Shown in pieces: positions 34,434 to 45,658 of a stretch of 64,000 nt of DNA (position 1 is the first letter of the stretch; each line of letters starts with the position of its first letter). This stretch comes from Pyronema omphalodes. Lineage: Eukaryota > Ascomycota > Pezizomycetes > Pezizales > Pyronemataceae. Below the pieces are notes generated by a model. That model was not told where the DNA came from. It made no database searches and was given only the letters and a program-made list of their open reading frames with translations. The stretch spans positions 558,001-622,000 of the forward strand of contig JAJJXM010000010.1 of assembly GCA_024516155.1 (NCBI GenBank), in the 5' to 3' direction. A program made the translations under genes and the position numbers.

Positions 34434-35285
34434 TTACAACTTGTAGTCTCCTCCAGTCTCCTTATCAATTAAATCAAACAACGGCTTTCCACTAAACCAA
34501 CCCGCACTCTCGGTTCCTACAATCTTGTAGGTCTCAATAGCGTCCGCTTCCGTAACCTTAACGGTCTTTCCAGCAGCGTCGGCCATAAGCTGCACCTTAC
34601 AGCACTTCTCCATACTCACGAACCAGAAGATACAACTCTCAATTGTCTTTCCGGTCGTCAAGATACCGTGGTTTCCAAGCAAAACGGCCTTTCTGTGTCC
34701 AAGAGTCTCGGCGATCTTGAATCCCTCCTCCTCCTGCAACACAACACCATTGAACTCCTTGTAAACCGCATGGTCGTTGTAAAACGCACATGAGTCCTGG
34801 GAGATGATATCAAGCTCCTTGTGAAGGGTGCTGAAAGCTCTTCCGTGGATGGCGTGAGTGTGAGCTGCGCAGTTGACATCAGGTCTAGCATGGTGAATAG
34901 CGGAGTGAATTGCGAAAGCCGCAGTATTTAAGATTCTGTGAGGACCGGAGTCGGGGAGGATTCTTCCCTCGTGATCGACATGGAGAAGGCAAGAGGCGGT
35001 GATCAAGGCGAAGTGAATTCCGAAGGGGTTAACCCAGAAAGTAGTTGGATCGACGGGGTCACGAACAGTGATGTGACCGGCAACTCCCTCGTCGAATCCC
35101 TCCTTTGCGAAGATGCGGTAGGCAGCAGCAAGGCGCTCTTTGAGGTATTGACGCTCGGCGAGCTTATCGGAGAAGACAGGAGGTTTAGGGAAGGACATCT
35201 TGACGCTCTGGCCGTCTACGCCGGTGGGCTGCATCATAGCGCCGGTAGAGATTTCATCAGCGATTTCGGTGTGTGGAGGAGTCAT
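34434..35285 (-). CDS. Class II aldolase/adducin-fold protein
   Basis: Single exon, 283 aa. The fold includes fuculose- and ribulose-phosphate aldolases, which use zinc. The protein shows EGVAGHITVRDP, HRILNTAAFAIH, the zinc motif AAHTHAIHG (His142, His144) and LLGNHG (His206), all three metal ligands intact. This sub-type is common in filamentous fungi, often as an unassigned aldolase-like protein with an N-terminal stretch of about 40 residues (PKPPVFSDKLAERQYLKERL). Substrate unknown. Codon use is biased like that of highly expressed genes nearby. The start ATG is the first in frame. Confidence 0.88.
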   Translation of the reverse strand: MTPPHTEIADEISTGAMMQPTGVDGQSVKMSFPKPPVFSDKLAERQYLKERLAAAYRIFAKEGFDEGVAGHITVRDPVDPTTFWVNPFGIHFALITASCLLHVDHEGRILPDSGPHRILNTAAFAIHSAIHHARPDVNCAAHTHAIHGRAFSTLHKELDIISQDSCAFYNDHAVYKEFNGVVLQEEEGFKIAETLGHRKAVLLGNHGILTTGKTIESCIFWFVSMEKCCKVQLMADAAGKTVKVTEADAIETYKIVGTESAGWFSGKPLFDLIDKETGGDYKL

Positions 35286-36365
35286 TTTGGTATGTGTGTT
35301 ATTGAACGCGGGGTAATTTTGGGGGAAAGGGAGAATTGGACAATATATATAGAGAGCTATCCTTAGCTTGCGAGCTTGAGTGATAGCTGACTTATACCTA
35401 GCATACGGCGGACCTCGGTTGCGATCCGGTGCAGCAAGCAGTGAGGGGAAATTTGGAATATGGGGAAGATAGTGTCGTTACATTGAGCCTGGTTTTGACG
35501 ATGGGGAACATCGTGCAGGGATTTCAGAATGCGGGGCGGCGTGGGGTAAAACGGGATGATATCCCCCGTTGAGCTGCGCATTGCATTTCCAGTTGCAGAA
35601 GAAGGCCCACTTAAGCTGTGGGCATGTCCCGGTGTTTCGGCCGAATGTTCTTGCACAAAATCAGAGGTGAGGTCTTATTGCTGGATCCCTGTTGACCGTT
35701 TTCATCGCGCTTGTTTAGAGATGTTCTGGAATATTTGGAATCGGAATTGATAAGTGGTGGAGTTGATGCTTTTGAGATATTTCTGTGAAAAATGTTAGCA
35801 AAGTCTTGTGAAATTATAAAAGGAAGGTGAAGGTTGTGGAGGTGTAAGTGGTGCCTTTGAGGAGTCACACGACTGGCTGGACGTACTAAGGAAGGACATG
35901 TCCCTAGTGTTTCTTTAGCAACGTCACGAGCGATCACCCAGCTTCCACGCCTTCCGCGACTTCGGATCCGCTCACCTGGAAGCATGTATATACAGGTACA
36001 GGCTGTAGGGATATGCAATGCCGATCCACTCCACTTGTACCCCCACTCTTTCTATCATGCTGGGGATTACAACAAGACGCAATGAGAAAAATAGCCTGTC
36101 AAACCTCAACATCACTACCTCGGTGGTCACTGGCGAGACCTCTTTCAACTTCCCGTAATATTCAGCCCACCAAGTTGAATCGTTGCATGGTAAGATTTCC
36201 GCAGGAAACTGTGTTTGAGGGGGAAATAAATTCAGAAAGAGACCATAAAGCAAAGAAAAAGCCACAGATCTCATACACACTTCATTCATTACCACCTCGT
36301 CTAATGCATGTATCAAAATCCATGTAAATCATCCCAAACGCCATATATGTATGTACAATCCGTAA
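35286..36365. other. 1.1-kb spacer (aldolase promoter and KIN28 3' side)
   Basis: Open frames at 35363-35656, 35611-36018 and 35972-36316 on the minus strand overlap one another in different frames and resemble nothing known. The left part should hold the promoter of the aldolase-fold gene. Confidence 0.5.
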
Positions 36366-37631
36366 TCACATTCCAAAGTTGAGCCGTCTAGCCACCTTCT
36401 TTCCCCTATCCAGCTCCTCCCCACCCAGTCCCTCATCCAAGCCAGCTCTTCGCTTCAAATCCTGGCCCGCCTTATCCTGCTCCTCCTTGCCCTTCTTCCC
36501 CGGTAGATCCTGCGGTTTTGTCGGCAGCGGCTCTTCACTAAACCACTCACTATCGAGTGCCTTTCTGCAGGTGATACGATTTCTAGGATCAAGCCTAATC
36601 ATTCCGTGCAGAAGCTCCAGTCCACGCTGAGACATACTGGTGAACTGTCTCTTCAGATCTGGAACTGTGACTTCGTTTAGGATGTTGTCGGGATTTGGGA
36701 TAACGTAATCAGGAAGTGAGGTCACCCCAGGCCAGTTCTGCTCGGAGGGTGTACCAAGTGCATTGGCCATGACCACCATCTGTTGGATATCGGTCTCTCC
36801 GGGAAGGTACGGTACACGAAGGATGAGTTCGGCGAACACCATTCCTAGTGAGAAAACGTCGATAGCGGAGGAGTAGGATTTTGCTCCGTACAAAAGCTCC
36901 GGAGGTCGGTACCATCTAGTTACGACCTGGCTAGTCATGTTCACAGATCCAGGGTCCGCGAACGATCTTGCAAGACCAAAATCGGCAATCTTAAGGATTC
37001 CGTTCATTGTATACAACAAGTTGTTAGGTTTAATATCCTATGTTCTTGTCAGCTTGTGAATACCTACCATAATTAAAAAACTGCCACTTACACGATGCAA
37101 GACAAAATTCCTATGACACCACCACAGTCCCCGCAAGCTCATAGCCATCCAACTCTTGATGTCGCTAGTTCCGTAGATAACACTACCATCCTTAATAATT
37201 CCCTCCAAATCACCAGCCAAAAACTCCAATACTGCATTGATATTGTGGTTACGTCCAACGAATACATCGAGTAGGTTCACAATATTCTCATGGCGTAGCT
37301 CTTGAAGGTGCTTGATTTCTCGTAACGAATCCATCGAGATACCGGCTTGCTGAGATGATATTTTTATTTTCTTGATGGCGACTTGCTCTCCGGTAGCTTT
37401 GACGCGCGCTCGGTATACTATAGCGTAAGTTCCCTCTCCGATTTTCTCATCTGTTGCGCATGAAGTTAGCTACGGGGGAGCTCGGAAAGGCCAGGCGAGG
37501 ACGGATGAGACCAGGTGGCTGGAATAAAAACCTTTAATATATTTATCACGCGTCTCTGCATTGATATCTGCAACTGCATCACCGACGGCGGCCAGTGTAA
37601 AAGCTGGCGTGCCGTTGCTGGGTGTCGCCAT
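36366..37631 (-). CDS. kin28: TFIIH kinase Kin28/CDK7
   Basis: Exons 37631-37532, 37450-37092 and 37037-36366 give 376 aa. CDK7-type kinases in TFIIH phosphorylate the RNA polymerase II CTD. Features are the glycine loop IGEGTYAIVYRA (37-48), catalytic Lys60, the CDK7-type helix region SMDSLREI (72-79), HRDIKPNN split exactly by the second intron, DFGLARSF, and an activation segment NMTSQVVTRWYRPPELLYG whose Thr fits the CDK7 T-loop site. The C-terminus is Lys/Gly-rich and ends RRLNFGM. Introns are 81 and 54 nt. The N-terminal 33 residues before the kinase core are longer than in yeast. Confidence 0.92.
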
Positions 37632-38240
37632 TGGAGTTGTGGCGATGTCGACGCGGTACGGAGGTGACAGGGACAGTGGTGATCATGGGAACCCTACTCC
37701 ACGCCGCGCAGCACTTTCGGGACGAGCCGTGTGACTGTGGGAGACTAGTTTGGACAGGCTACGGCCGAGTAATGGAAATTCTAGAAGAACACGGTGGAGT
37801 GCGAGTTGGATTTTGGCACCAGGATACTGTGAGTTCGTATATCTCCAATTCGCACAGGACAACTAGCTTCATTGTTCTGCTCTTCTTACAGAGGCAACAA
37901 GTTACGTCTGATAATATCTTCTCGATACCAATCATGACATTTGTGATAGGTATTTGCTTTTGGGTTAAACCTATTTCTGTACATATTCACATTTCTATCG
38001 ATATGGCAACCCCCAAGCAACCGTCGAACCCATACTACAATGCGCTATTAAATACCACCCTTATTACCGTTTCCCATCCCCATTTTCTCATCATAAACTC
38101 CTGAATCTATCTAACTACATCACCATAGTAACTCGTCCATAAACCCAGGACCCATCCATAAGTCCACATCCTGAATCCCACTCTTTCCATAACCCTCTAT
38201 CTCCATCTTAACTTCGGCGCAAAAAATAGCACCAGTAATA
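37632..38240. other. Spacer KIN28 start to USE1 stop
   Basis: 609 bp. The left part is the KIN28 promoter region and the right part the USE1 3' side. A short plus-strand frame (37622-38104) has no family resemblance. Confidence 0.5.
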
Positions 38241-39330
38241 CTAAGAAGACCTATTTTCCCAATTATTAGCCAAGTGCTCTTCCTTCTTCTGCTCCTTAGA
38301 ATGACTTACCAACGCAACTATAATCGCCATATAGATAATCCCCCAATACCAGCTCACAGTTTCATTCTTCCTCAAGTTATCCATTTTGCTTCCAGTACTC
38401 CGCATCCCTGCAACATTCTTATCCAGCCCCTCTTTCGCCTTAGCAAGAATATCCTTTTCATCCTCCAAATGCCTTGAAAACTCCATAGTACTCTCTCTCA
38501 ACATCTTTGCCATTGATAGTAGGTCTTTCTCTATCGCCTCCTGTTCTACACGCTGCATATCCAGAATTGCATCGGGATTATCTGACTGGTATGACGGAGG
38601 AGGAACAGAAGTAAAGGTACCGGATGCAGCAGCAGGTGGTTTTGCTGTCTGCTGAGGCCTCGGTAATCTATTCCTAATTCCCGATGGGGGTACTAGATGC
38701 TGGGTTGGTTGAGTCTGTGGCTGCGACTGCAACTGCTCCTCCTCCTTCTCCTGCCTCTCCAATGCCTCTAGCTTTTCTTCCCTAGCAATATCCCTCCTCA
38801 CAGCCGACGGTCTTCTTTTAACAGGTCTTGCTCTAGTCAAAGAGACATAGTCATCATCATCGTCCGTCTGATCGCCCATCCTAGGTGTTGGAGGGACACT
38901 CAAGAACCCCCCCGAAGGTGCTCCTGTCCCATCTTCTCCATCCTCTGCAGCATCCTCGGTATGTATAGCAGTCTGCAGGCTTTCGTTTAGTTTACTAATG
39001 GCCTTTTTCCTTGCTGCGAGGTCGGCAAGCTCTTTTTGTTTACGTAGGGGAATGGTAATGTTGTTGGTGTGAGCTTCTAGTGCGTGGAGGAGTTGACGGG
39101 AGTAGTCAAGATTCTGTGATGTGTTAGTAGGTGTGGGTACGTAGAGGGAGCTTGTGTTTCCTAGGAAAGAAGAGAAGGAAGACAATGAGACTTTTTCGAA
39201 TTGAACTTACAGCAGCAATTTTCTGGCGTTCTAAAGTGTTGGGGGTTGTCCGAAGCTTTTGATCAAGGCGCGATAGTAACCGGGAGAGGTTTTTAGAAGC
39301 AATGGCGGGGTTGGGGGAGGTGGTAGACAT
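38241..39330 (-). CDS. use1: ER SNARE Use1
   Basis: Exons 39330-39211 and 39113-38241 (97-nt intron) give 330 aa. Use1 is a Qc-like SNARE at the ER for Golgi-to-ER COPI vesicles, working with Ufe1, Sec20 and Sly1. The N-terminus NLSRLLSRLDQKL followed by NLDYSRQLLHALEAHTN matches fungal Use1. A long disordered Pro/Gln/Glu-rich middle follows. The SNARE-like helix (IEKDLLSMAKMLRESTMEFSR) leads into the membrane anchor (WYWGIIYMAIIVALVSHS) near residue 300. The tail after the anchor is unusually long and charged (about 20 residues), so it would face the ER lumen. Confidence 0.85.
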
Positions 39331-39572
39331 TGCTGCTATTGTTCTCTAACTTTTGTCTTCGCTGTTCCTAGGGTTGGTCTGTTGTTTGGTGCTGTGAATT
39401 ACTGTCGAGTCTTGGGTGTCGTGGTATGCTTGAAGGTGAAAGTTCAAGTGAAGATACCGTGACGTAGAGCTGCTGCAGGGCTAGTAACAGCTGTCAACTA
39501 CGCGCTTGTGAAGAGCTTTGATGGTTGCATTACTAGGACATATTTTTAAATAGAGCCCAACAAACACCAACT

Positions 39573-39644
39573 GCTCCGGTGGCTTAGGGGTAAAGCGCGA
39601 CACTAGTAATGTCGAGATCCGCGGTTCAAATCCGCGTCGGAGCT
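39573..39644 (+). tRNA. tRNA-Thr (AGT)
   Basis: A 72-nt intronless cloverleaf. The acceptor stem GCTCCGG pairs with TCGGAGC (one G-U pair). The D stem is GCTT/AAGC, the anticodon stem CGACA/TGTCG, and the loop CTAGTAA gives anticodon AGT. The T arm is CGCGG-TTCAAAT-CCGCG. The discriminator base is T. Sequence and loop match fungal tRNA-Thr(AGU) closely. Confidence 0.95.
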
Positions 39645-39648
39645 TCTG

Positions 39649-39659
39649 TTTTGTTTTTT
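39649..39659 (+). terminator. Pol III terminator of tRNA-Thr
   Basis: A T4 run and a T6 run, separated by a single G, begin 5 nt after the tRNA end, the usual RNA polymerase III stop. Confidence 0.85.
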
Positions 39660-42600
39660 CTGGCCTCATACAAGTTGCGGACAATTTACGTCATGAACAC
39701 ATTTGTATGAGGAGAGATCTTGCTGAAGTAGATTTTCGATCATGAATTTTCACCACCTGATGCGACCTAGTCTTGTCTTCTTGGATTCATGATGTCTCAC
39801 CCATCGTAATGAATGATCTAACCTCCACTTAAAAGGTCATATTTTTCATCTATGGACTGTCCTCTATGCATCAGTTCTCTGATGAGACCCCAATTCAACC
39901 CCTCGTTTGCCAGCTAATCCGGAAAATCTCTTCAACTCTTCGATTGAGCGCAACATTGATGAAGATCATCACAACTTTTAGTTGAATTTTGAGTTGGGAA
40001 GAAGAACTTACGGTAAGCTTTCGGCGTGGAAATTTCAATATGATAGGGTTATAAATCGTAATCATTTAATTATCGCATCAGGAAAAACTCTGTCTACACA
40101 CGGTACGAAAGCATGTGAGCAAGCTCACTGGGAGAAAGTGTGGCTGTATCCATGATGCTTTTTTCGCGCGTGAGCCGTTAATAAATTAAAACCATTACGC
40201 ACTTACACTCAGTATTCACCAGATATCAATTGTGTTTTACCATCCGAGGAGATGCTTATTTCAGATGTACCGTCCTATGACGGCGAAACAATGGTAGATG
40301 GAGGTAGAGGTCATGGTATGTGTACTCTTACCGGAATATGCCTGAGTCTCGGTATTCATCAATCATCCACTTCTCCATCTATACTCCATCTTCTGTTGTG
40401 TAGTCTCTTATACATGGGCCACTTATTCTCTGATTCATGACCTCGACTCTCGACTCCAGTCACTTAATATATAATTACAATGAAAAGAAGCGCTACACCG
40501 ACACTCTACGGACATGTAGATGGATTTCATATTTGGTCGTAGTCATCAATCGGACTTACCCCGCCATCTTCAACGGCCATCTGATGTTTTTCGACAGGAT
40601 CACGATGCCGATTCAACTACCGGTACACTCTACATTGCAGTCGGTATCATTTTTGTCCTACTATGGCTCGTATGCTCTTGGTTTGGTTCTGATACATACG
40701 TCTAACTAAGGTCTTGAATATACACTAGGGACAGAAAACACTGCCCAACGGTTTCTTCAGTCTTCAATTTATTGAATCACCGGGCGTCATCCAAGTTTTC
40801 CCTGAATTCGTCAAAAGGCCTATGGTATCTGTGCATTACCGAAGATACCAAGTAACTGACACATACTTCTAACAATCTAGAGTGCGGATGCTAAGTAAAC
40901 AAACAATATTCACACCATGCAAAAAGCGAAATCCAAAGGTCCACTAAAACTTCGATGAGTACGTACACAACAGTCATGTAATAACTGAGTACTAATAACC
41001 CACATAAATCTTACAGGAAAAAAGACGGTTTAAATCAGCATCTAATGACCGCCACGAACATTACCCTTACGTGTCATCCCGAGGAGCCCATCAAGCAAAC
41101 ACACAATGTAGTCAGACTGACTGGAAAAACTTTCTCTCGCTAATGGTGCAAAATGACGCATCTGGGTATCACCACCCAAGAGTTAAAAAATTACACCATA
41201 AAGTTACCTCAGATCTATGGCGGGATGGCTGTGGTGCAAAAACGTGAGCTATCAAGCTTGCGGTTTCCTCGCATCCTGCAAACGGCTGTATCCGGACAGC
41301 TATCCAGAGCCTTATGGTACCGAGACGGGCCTTAATTCATTCTTTATCTGATTGCGATGAGCTGGCCTGATATGCAGCAGAAATATCTCGAAAATGTTCA
41401 CGGCACACTTCCCAGTGGTTTGAGACCTATATTGCTATTTATCGCCCTCGAGGCCTAAACGGATGTTCTACCTGGGTGAATTCAGCCACAGAGCACCATA
41501 ATCGTGGCGGTTCGGAGACTCACACCAGTTTTGATTTTTGATTATTATAGAACTTCTACACCGGGTACCAACAATGAAATTCTACATAAGCAATCCCCAC
41601 GTAATACAAAGGCTGAGTACTACCGTAGTGGTGTTGAGAATTTATACGAATCTGCCAAGCTTCGGAAACTCCGGAAACTTCTGGAGCCTTTGGAGAGGCT
41701 GTACACTAATGCTGTGGCATTCAGGCTACATACATATCTGTAAGTTTCCAACCCGCGAAAAGAACAATACTGGAATTAGAGTGGCTTCAATTGAACCGAG
41801 TTCTACGGGATGTCAACGATGGATAGGAGGGTCGGTACTTAAGCCTTCTCCTTGACGCCGAGCTCCACGATGAATGTTTGCATAAAGTGCTTATTGTACT
41901 AAGTGCAGAAGTGTTAAAGTTGATGTTTGATGAGTTGGCTCCCAATATGCACTTGAGTCTTTATATCCCTTACCTATCTACCAGAACACTGAAATTTGTT
42001 CAAGTCGAACCTCAAGTACAAGTGAGATACGCACCTAAATTTGTGGAGTATCAAGGGATCTCACCAAGAGCCTGCTAACTTTGAGAGAGATATACCACTA
42101 GAGTGTCGATCAAATAAAAAATCTCTAGAGCATCCTCTTTTACGAGTGTCAAACGAAATCTACATATTTTAACACTCATTGAATCTAGGTAACGACTCTA
42201 TCAACGATCGATTGAAGCGAGCACTGTCCTCCAAGTACAGGATTCGGGTTTCGGATCTCAAGCTTCGTTTTGGACTAGATGAAAGCAATCCCTTCACGTG
42301 GCTTTATGTGCGTGGCAAATCAGTTTGTGGAACTTATGCCACGAGGGACAGTCCAGTTCCCAGCTTGATGAAATTCCGTGCGTATGTAGAGGTACGTATG
42401 TTGTGCTCGGTATCGGAAACTAAAAAAGCATTGTTTGTCTACGACGTATGTACGCGCTTGAGCTTAAAGTTAAGCTTGGGGTTGTGTTGCTAAACTTATC
42501 AGAAAATTCCCATGTGAAGGTGAGACGAAGCTACATACTGTATTGAGATTTACCAGGTAAGCAGTTGCATTGCGTCGCGTTGCGTTGCTATTTTAAAATG

Positions 42601-44699
42601 CCCTATGCTACCCGGTGTCGGCGATCTTTGTTAAGATGGGTGAAGAATGACGACTGACTTCCCCACACGGCCCGAGACGGAGACGGAGGAAGGACGTGTA
42701 TGGCTAACCATAAGCACTTGGGTCGGAGTTTGAAGATGCCGGGGAACCTGGGTTGCAGGGTCGGAGGTTGCGACGTGATTTGAAGATCACCATCCCTTCA
42801 ATTTATTTATCGTATCAACGAAGACGAAGTGAAGTCAAGGCAAAAGGCAAACTAAAACAAGTCAACGAAGATAAATCAAGAGGGTTCGGAAGAGACGATA
42901 AAAGATCAAAATCAGTTTTGTTTTATCCCGTTATGTGTATTTGAATCCTGCTGATTTTGCTGATTCTGTTGCAGGAAGGTCATCGGAACAATAGATCACA
43001 GGCATACATCACATCCACATCGTCTCATGACGGTTGCCGGACAATGGCACCGGATAGAGACATGATGAAAGAAAGCTGGGAAGGAAGCCCTTAAAGGAAT
43101 TGCGGTTGCACAGTTCGCTTTATATGAAAGAGACGAGACATAGATACACCAGTTACTTGTTTTCAGGTGTTACATACGTTCCTGTAGGTAATGAGCCTGT
43201 GACTATTCCTGTGTTTGCCTCCTGAGTGCATTGTGTTCGTCTCTACTCCGGAAGTTTCAATGAATTTCCCTCTTAGCCACATTGGTGCCACAAGGCCCGT
43301 ACGTAACGTTTTAGGATCAATTCTGCTTTGTTATTCGTGATTTTTGTTTTTATTCTCAGTTTGTTTTTGCTTCTTTACTTGCTTGCTTACGTTGCTTAGC
43401 TGGACCGAAACATACCAAACTGTTCTAGATGATCTATGTATCTGATCGCGCAATCTGTCGCAGATGGATAGTCGACACTTCCGTTCTCCCCCTGATGAGC
43501 ATCCAGGGGAGGAGAGGAGAAGAGAGGAGAGGAGCGGCGGGGAGAGGTGGGGGAGCCCAGCCTACATAGCCCAGCCTTCTGCCGCCTTCCGGCCGGATGG
43601 GTTTTTCCTGTGCGCGATCCCGGGGAGAAAGAAGCCTGGGGAATTCGGTGCCGCTACATAAGCTAGAGTACCGCCCGTACATGGACTGGTTCATCGTTCA
43701 TGAGAACTAACCCAGCCCAATCCGAATTAAGTTGGTATCAAAACGCTAATCGCTCTTGAACTGACTCTGTCGTCATCGATTTACAGGGATTATGGCTCTT
43801 GGAGATACATCGTCCCTATGGTGCTAGTCCTGTCACTTTTTGCTTTTCCCTTTGGCACCGGTGGTAGATTTATGGAGATGTAGATGTATGGCGGGGTAAA
43901 GAGTAGAGTATGGCGCATTCATATAGATATGGCCATATATATGTGGATCCAGGAAACACAAAATATTGTAAACCGTGAATAATGAGGTATCTAGGAGCGA
44001 GAAACAAAAAGTGAAAGTGTATACTCGGACTGTAGGGATAGGGATCGGGAGGGGTAGGATGAGTGTAGAATGGGATCTGATCTGTCAGGAGACGATGTGC
44101 TGGTGTTCTAGCGGTATGCTGCTAGGTTACACAGGGAACGGAGAGGTTCGGAAGAGAGGGAGGTTAGCTGTGATTTGAGGGTGATGCGGAAGGAGGCGAG
44201 GAAACTTGAGGGATGAAAGTGAGGTGAGGAATGAGGAGGAAACACTGGGGATTGGATGGGATGGAATGGGTTTGTTTGGGTTCTCCTGGGATTCCCCTGG
44301 GGGGTTCCCCTGTGGTTCCCATGCAGTTCTAAGGTTCTTCGAGTTCAGATGTCAAATCCCCCATGTTGCTCACTGTGTTTATTATACAGACTGAGCAGAG
44401 TTTCGTTGATCTCGAGGGGGTGGATACTTTTACTCCACTCTCCTCTGCTTTTGACACTTTGACACTGTTGACTCTCGTTGATCGTTTCCTTCATTGGTTT
44501 GTCAGACATACGATTATTCCGTTTTGCTGTCTGCACTCACTGCACTCACTGCACTCTTTGCACTTATTGCGTATCGATCACCTCATATCACCTTCAATGC
44601 GGTATGTAGATGCTCGTGGATGCTCATGGATGCATGCACACATGCTGTCCGCACTATGGCCGCCCGCCCCGTCGTAGATGTTTCGGCTCGAAACGGTAC

Positions 44700-44810
44700 T
44701 GAAAGTCAGGAGAAGCTATGCTATCTTATGCTGTGCTATTCTATTCTATGCTATGCCATGCCATGCTATGTATGCTTATGTTATGTTATGATATACCATG
44801 CTATGGTGGC
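44700..44810. repeat. Degenerate CTATG repeat
   Basis: Many CTATG/CCATG/TTATG units in a row. Clear low-complexity sequence upstream of the chitin synthase gene. Confidence 0.75.
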
Positions 44811-45151
44811 CGGAAGAAGGGTAACGGAGTTTGATGCAGTTTTTCTTAATGCTGACTGATTATTTATTTACGCATGGGGCAATATGTGCTATTTACCCTA
44901 CTCCTCGATACTCCTCGATAATCTTCGGCTCTCTTCGATGTTCTAAGCTCTCTAAGCTCCATGTTTCCTCGAGGATGAAAAACTGCCACTGCCACAGGGC
45001 ATACATGCACACACTAAACTATACACGTCGAGGGAGGGCGCCGTTGTGCTATTGTTAGAAAAAAAGTCTAAAGTCTCAGACATCCCAGACATACAGATAG
45101 CTCCATGTACAGATGTGCGCCGCCCAACACCCGAAAAACAATCCCATGTCC

Positions 45152-45202
45152 CATGCCCCCCCCCCCCTCCACCCCCCCCTCCCCTCCCTCCCACCCCCTC
45201 CA
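45152..45202. repeat. C-rich tract
   Basis: Runs of C8-C10 alternate with CTCC and CACC on the plus strand. Lies about 450 bp upstream of the chitin synthase ATG. Confidence 0.8.
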
Positions 45203-45658
45203 CCACCTCCAAAAACGACGCCGCTTCTGATGCAGGACCAATAGAAGTAAGGATAACCAGGTTGTGTGGTTACTGTCAAAAGGTGCCCTGTTATGTATTA
45301 TTATCGATTAACTCTCCCGCCTTTTTTTTCCTTTCTTTCTCTTTAACTCAACCTTCAACTGTGACGTGCCGACGACCAAACTACGGACAAAACAGACGTT
45401 CACATATCACAAAAGAATTCGAAACAGCTGGGCCACTTGGCTTCCACCTTTCGATCGAAACATCCCACCACCACCACTACCATCATCACCACTACCGCCG
45501 CTCGCTGCCGTAGACAACAACTTCCAAAGAACGGATTATCACATCACTCATCCTTCATAGCAGTTGATAAAGTGTTGTAAACCGATACCGATACCTCCAA
45601 TCAGATCACAGATCTACGTCCACGGTCTATATCCATTCCACAACCCGTCGCCAACAAA

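Larger units (their letters stand above)
39660..45658. other. 6-kb gene desert before the chitin synthase
   Basis: No frame of this stretch gives an ATG-started, splice-consistent protein that I recognise. The best-looking piece is an open segment at 42180-42400 ending in a GTACGT donor, without a start or relatives. The last 1.2 kb contains CTATG repeats (44700-44810), a long C-rich run (45152-45202) and CACCAC repeats (45460-45490), and is probably the chitin synthase promoter and leader. Confidence 0.5.
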
